A DNA stretch of 64,000 bases from assembly GCF_000695795.1 (NCBI RefSeq), contig NZ_JNCA01000001.1, positions 186,001 through 250,000 of the forward strand. The letters are read 5' to 3'. Positions 63,262-64,000 of the stretch are shown in pieces (the first letter of the stretch is position 1; every line of letters begins with the position of its first letter). Made by a program: the position numbers and the translations under genes. This DNA is from Flavobacterium seoulense. Its GTDB lineage: Bacteria; Bacteroidota; Bacteroidia; Flavobacteriales; Flavobacteriaceae. The notes under the pieces were generated by a model. The model did no database searches, was not told the DNA's origin, and saw nothing but the letters and a program-made list of their open reading frames with translations.

Positions 63262-64000
63262 ATGAAAACCAGAATATTCAAAAATTTTAAGATCCTTTTT
63301 ATACTGCTTTTTACCTCATTAACCTACGCTAAAAATTATGATATTAAGGCTTTAGGAGCTGATGCTTCGGGAAAAGTAAAATGTACTCAGCTAATTAATA
63401 AAACCATTGAATTGGCATCAAATGAAGGCGGAGGAACATTGTATTTTCCTTCAGGAACTTATTTTACAGGAGCTATAACACTAAAAAGTAACATTACTAT
63501 TTATTTAGAAGCCGGAGCTACCTTGAAATTTTCTCCTGATTTTAAAGATTATCTGCCATTTCAAAATGTACGTTATGAGGGTGTTTTTATGAATACTTTT
63601 AAGCCTTTGTTAAATGCCTATAAAGCAGAAAATATAAGTATAAAAGGCGAAGGGACTTTAGAAGGAAATGGTTTTGCCTGGTGGGAGGAAGCTAAAAGAA
63701 TTAACGCTGAAATTAAAGACAAGAAAACGATAGTAAATCCAACCGATTTACAAAAAAAATGGTCTCAGGAAAATGAGGGGTTAAAAGTAGAAGCCTATTA
63801 TGAAAATACTCTTAAAACCCAATTTTTTCGTCCTCCTTTTATCCAGTTCTTAGAATGTAATAAAATTAAAATTGAGGGTGTGAAAATTCAAAATTCACCT
63901 TTCTGGACTATTAATCCGGTGGGTTGTGATGATATTAGTATTCATGGAGTTACTATTTTTAATCCTTCGAAAGATCCTCATGGTATCAATACGGATGGGA
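63262..64000 (+). CDS. GH28 polygalacturonase, truncated at the window edge
   Basis: Open from the ATG at 63262 to the edge (246 codons). Signal peptide MKTRIFKNFKILFILLFTSL then TYA. Pectate-lyase/GH28 start: YDIKALGADASGKVKCTQ, GGGTLYFPSGTYFTG, and an acidic WWEEAK region. NSPFWTINPVGCDDISIHGV leads into HGINTDG, the first GH28 catalytic motif with Asp245, right at the edge; the second Asp pair and the RIK motif lie outside. Hydrolyses polygalacturonate, in step with the pectinesterase upstream; the genes are 55 bp apart. Confidence 0.9.
   Translation, partial: MKTRIFKNFKILFILLFTSLTYAKNYDIKALGADASGKVKCTQLINKTIELASNEGGGTLYFPSGTYFTGAITLKSNITIYLEAGATLKFSPDFKDYLPFQNVRYEGVFMNTFKPLLNAYKAENISIKGEGTLEGNGFAWWEEAKRINAEIKDKKTIVNPTDLQKKWSQENEGLKVEAYYENTLKTQFFRPPFIQFLECNKIKIEGVKIQNSPFWTINPVGCDDISIHGVTIFNPSKDPHGINTDG

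Overview
The window looks like chromosomal DNA from a member of the Bacteroidota, most likely Flavobacterium or a close relative. The evidence is low G+C throughout, promoters of the TTG-N(17-23)-TAnnTTTG type, a complete 14-gene nuo operon with a short NuoG, a UmuC/UmuD pair, a SusB-like GH97 enzyme, an RteC-type regulator beside an IntDOT-like integrase, and a CHAT-protease locus of flavobacterial type. This assignment rests on gene content and motifs only; no similarity search was run.

Layout. 1-5,000: galactose (Leloir) operon galK(partial)-galT-galE plus a sodium/sugar symporter. 5,100-7,500 (minus): outer-membrane barrel protein, then an error-prone polymerase operon in the order umuC-umuD. 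7,700-13,600: small exported protein, GH97 and GH3 glycosidases, convergent AraC regulator. 13,630-14,020: a gene-poor gap with a promoter, two copies of one palindrome and a terminator. 14,000-15,750 (minus): Gfo/Idh/MocA oxidoreductase and FrnE-like thioredoxin-fold protein. 15,900-29,160 (minus): nuoA to nuoN. 29,400-31,500 (minus): cold-shock protein and aspS. 31,700-32,050: MORN-like exported protein. 32,100-36,870 (minus): iron-uptake cluster (TonB receptor, DUF3325-like, DUF3649-like, PepSY). 37,000-43,800 (minus): YceI-TetR-TolC-MFP-RND efflux operon behind one promoter with a strong candidate TetR operator. 44,000-46,100: polyprenyl synthase and two conserved unknowns. 46,100-51,800: outer-membrane protein, sucA, sucB and a ThuA-like protein. 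51,800-53,920: a decaying CHAT/TPR/anti-sigma-like locus with an intact retropepsin-like gene. 54,000-57,350: small membrane protein between direct repeats, TatD nuclease, acyltransferase, asparaginase.

From 57,399 a small integrated element starts at a tRNA-Ser(GGA) gene: tyrosine integrase, RteC-like regulator, a 36-bp repeat pair, an HTH/excisionase-like protein, a replication-type protein and a DnaC-like ATPase. No transfer genes and no right attachment site are visible. At the right edge lie pectin-degradation genes, a CE8 pectinesterase and the first third or more of a GH28 polygalacturonase that runs out of the window.

Together the genes describe an aerobic, sugar- and polysaccharide-degrading heterotroph: glycosidases and pectinases release sugars, the symporter and Leloir enzymes take in galactose, the TCA enzyme SucAB and complex I feed respiration. 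The parts most worth a second look are the three mutually exclusive hairpins inside the iron operon, the promoter/palindrome/terminator cassette at 13.8 kb, the decayed CHAT locus and the small tRNA-Ser element.
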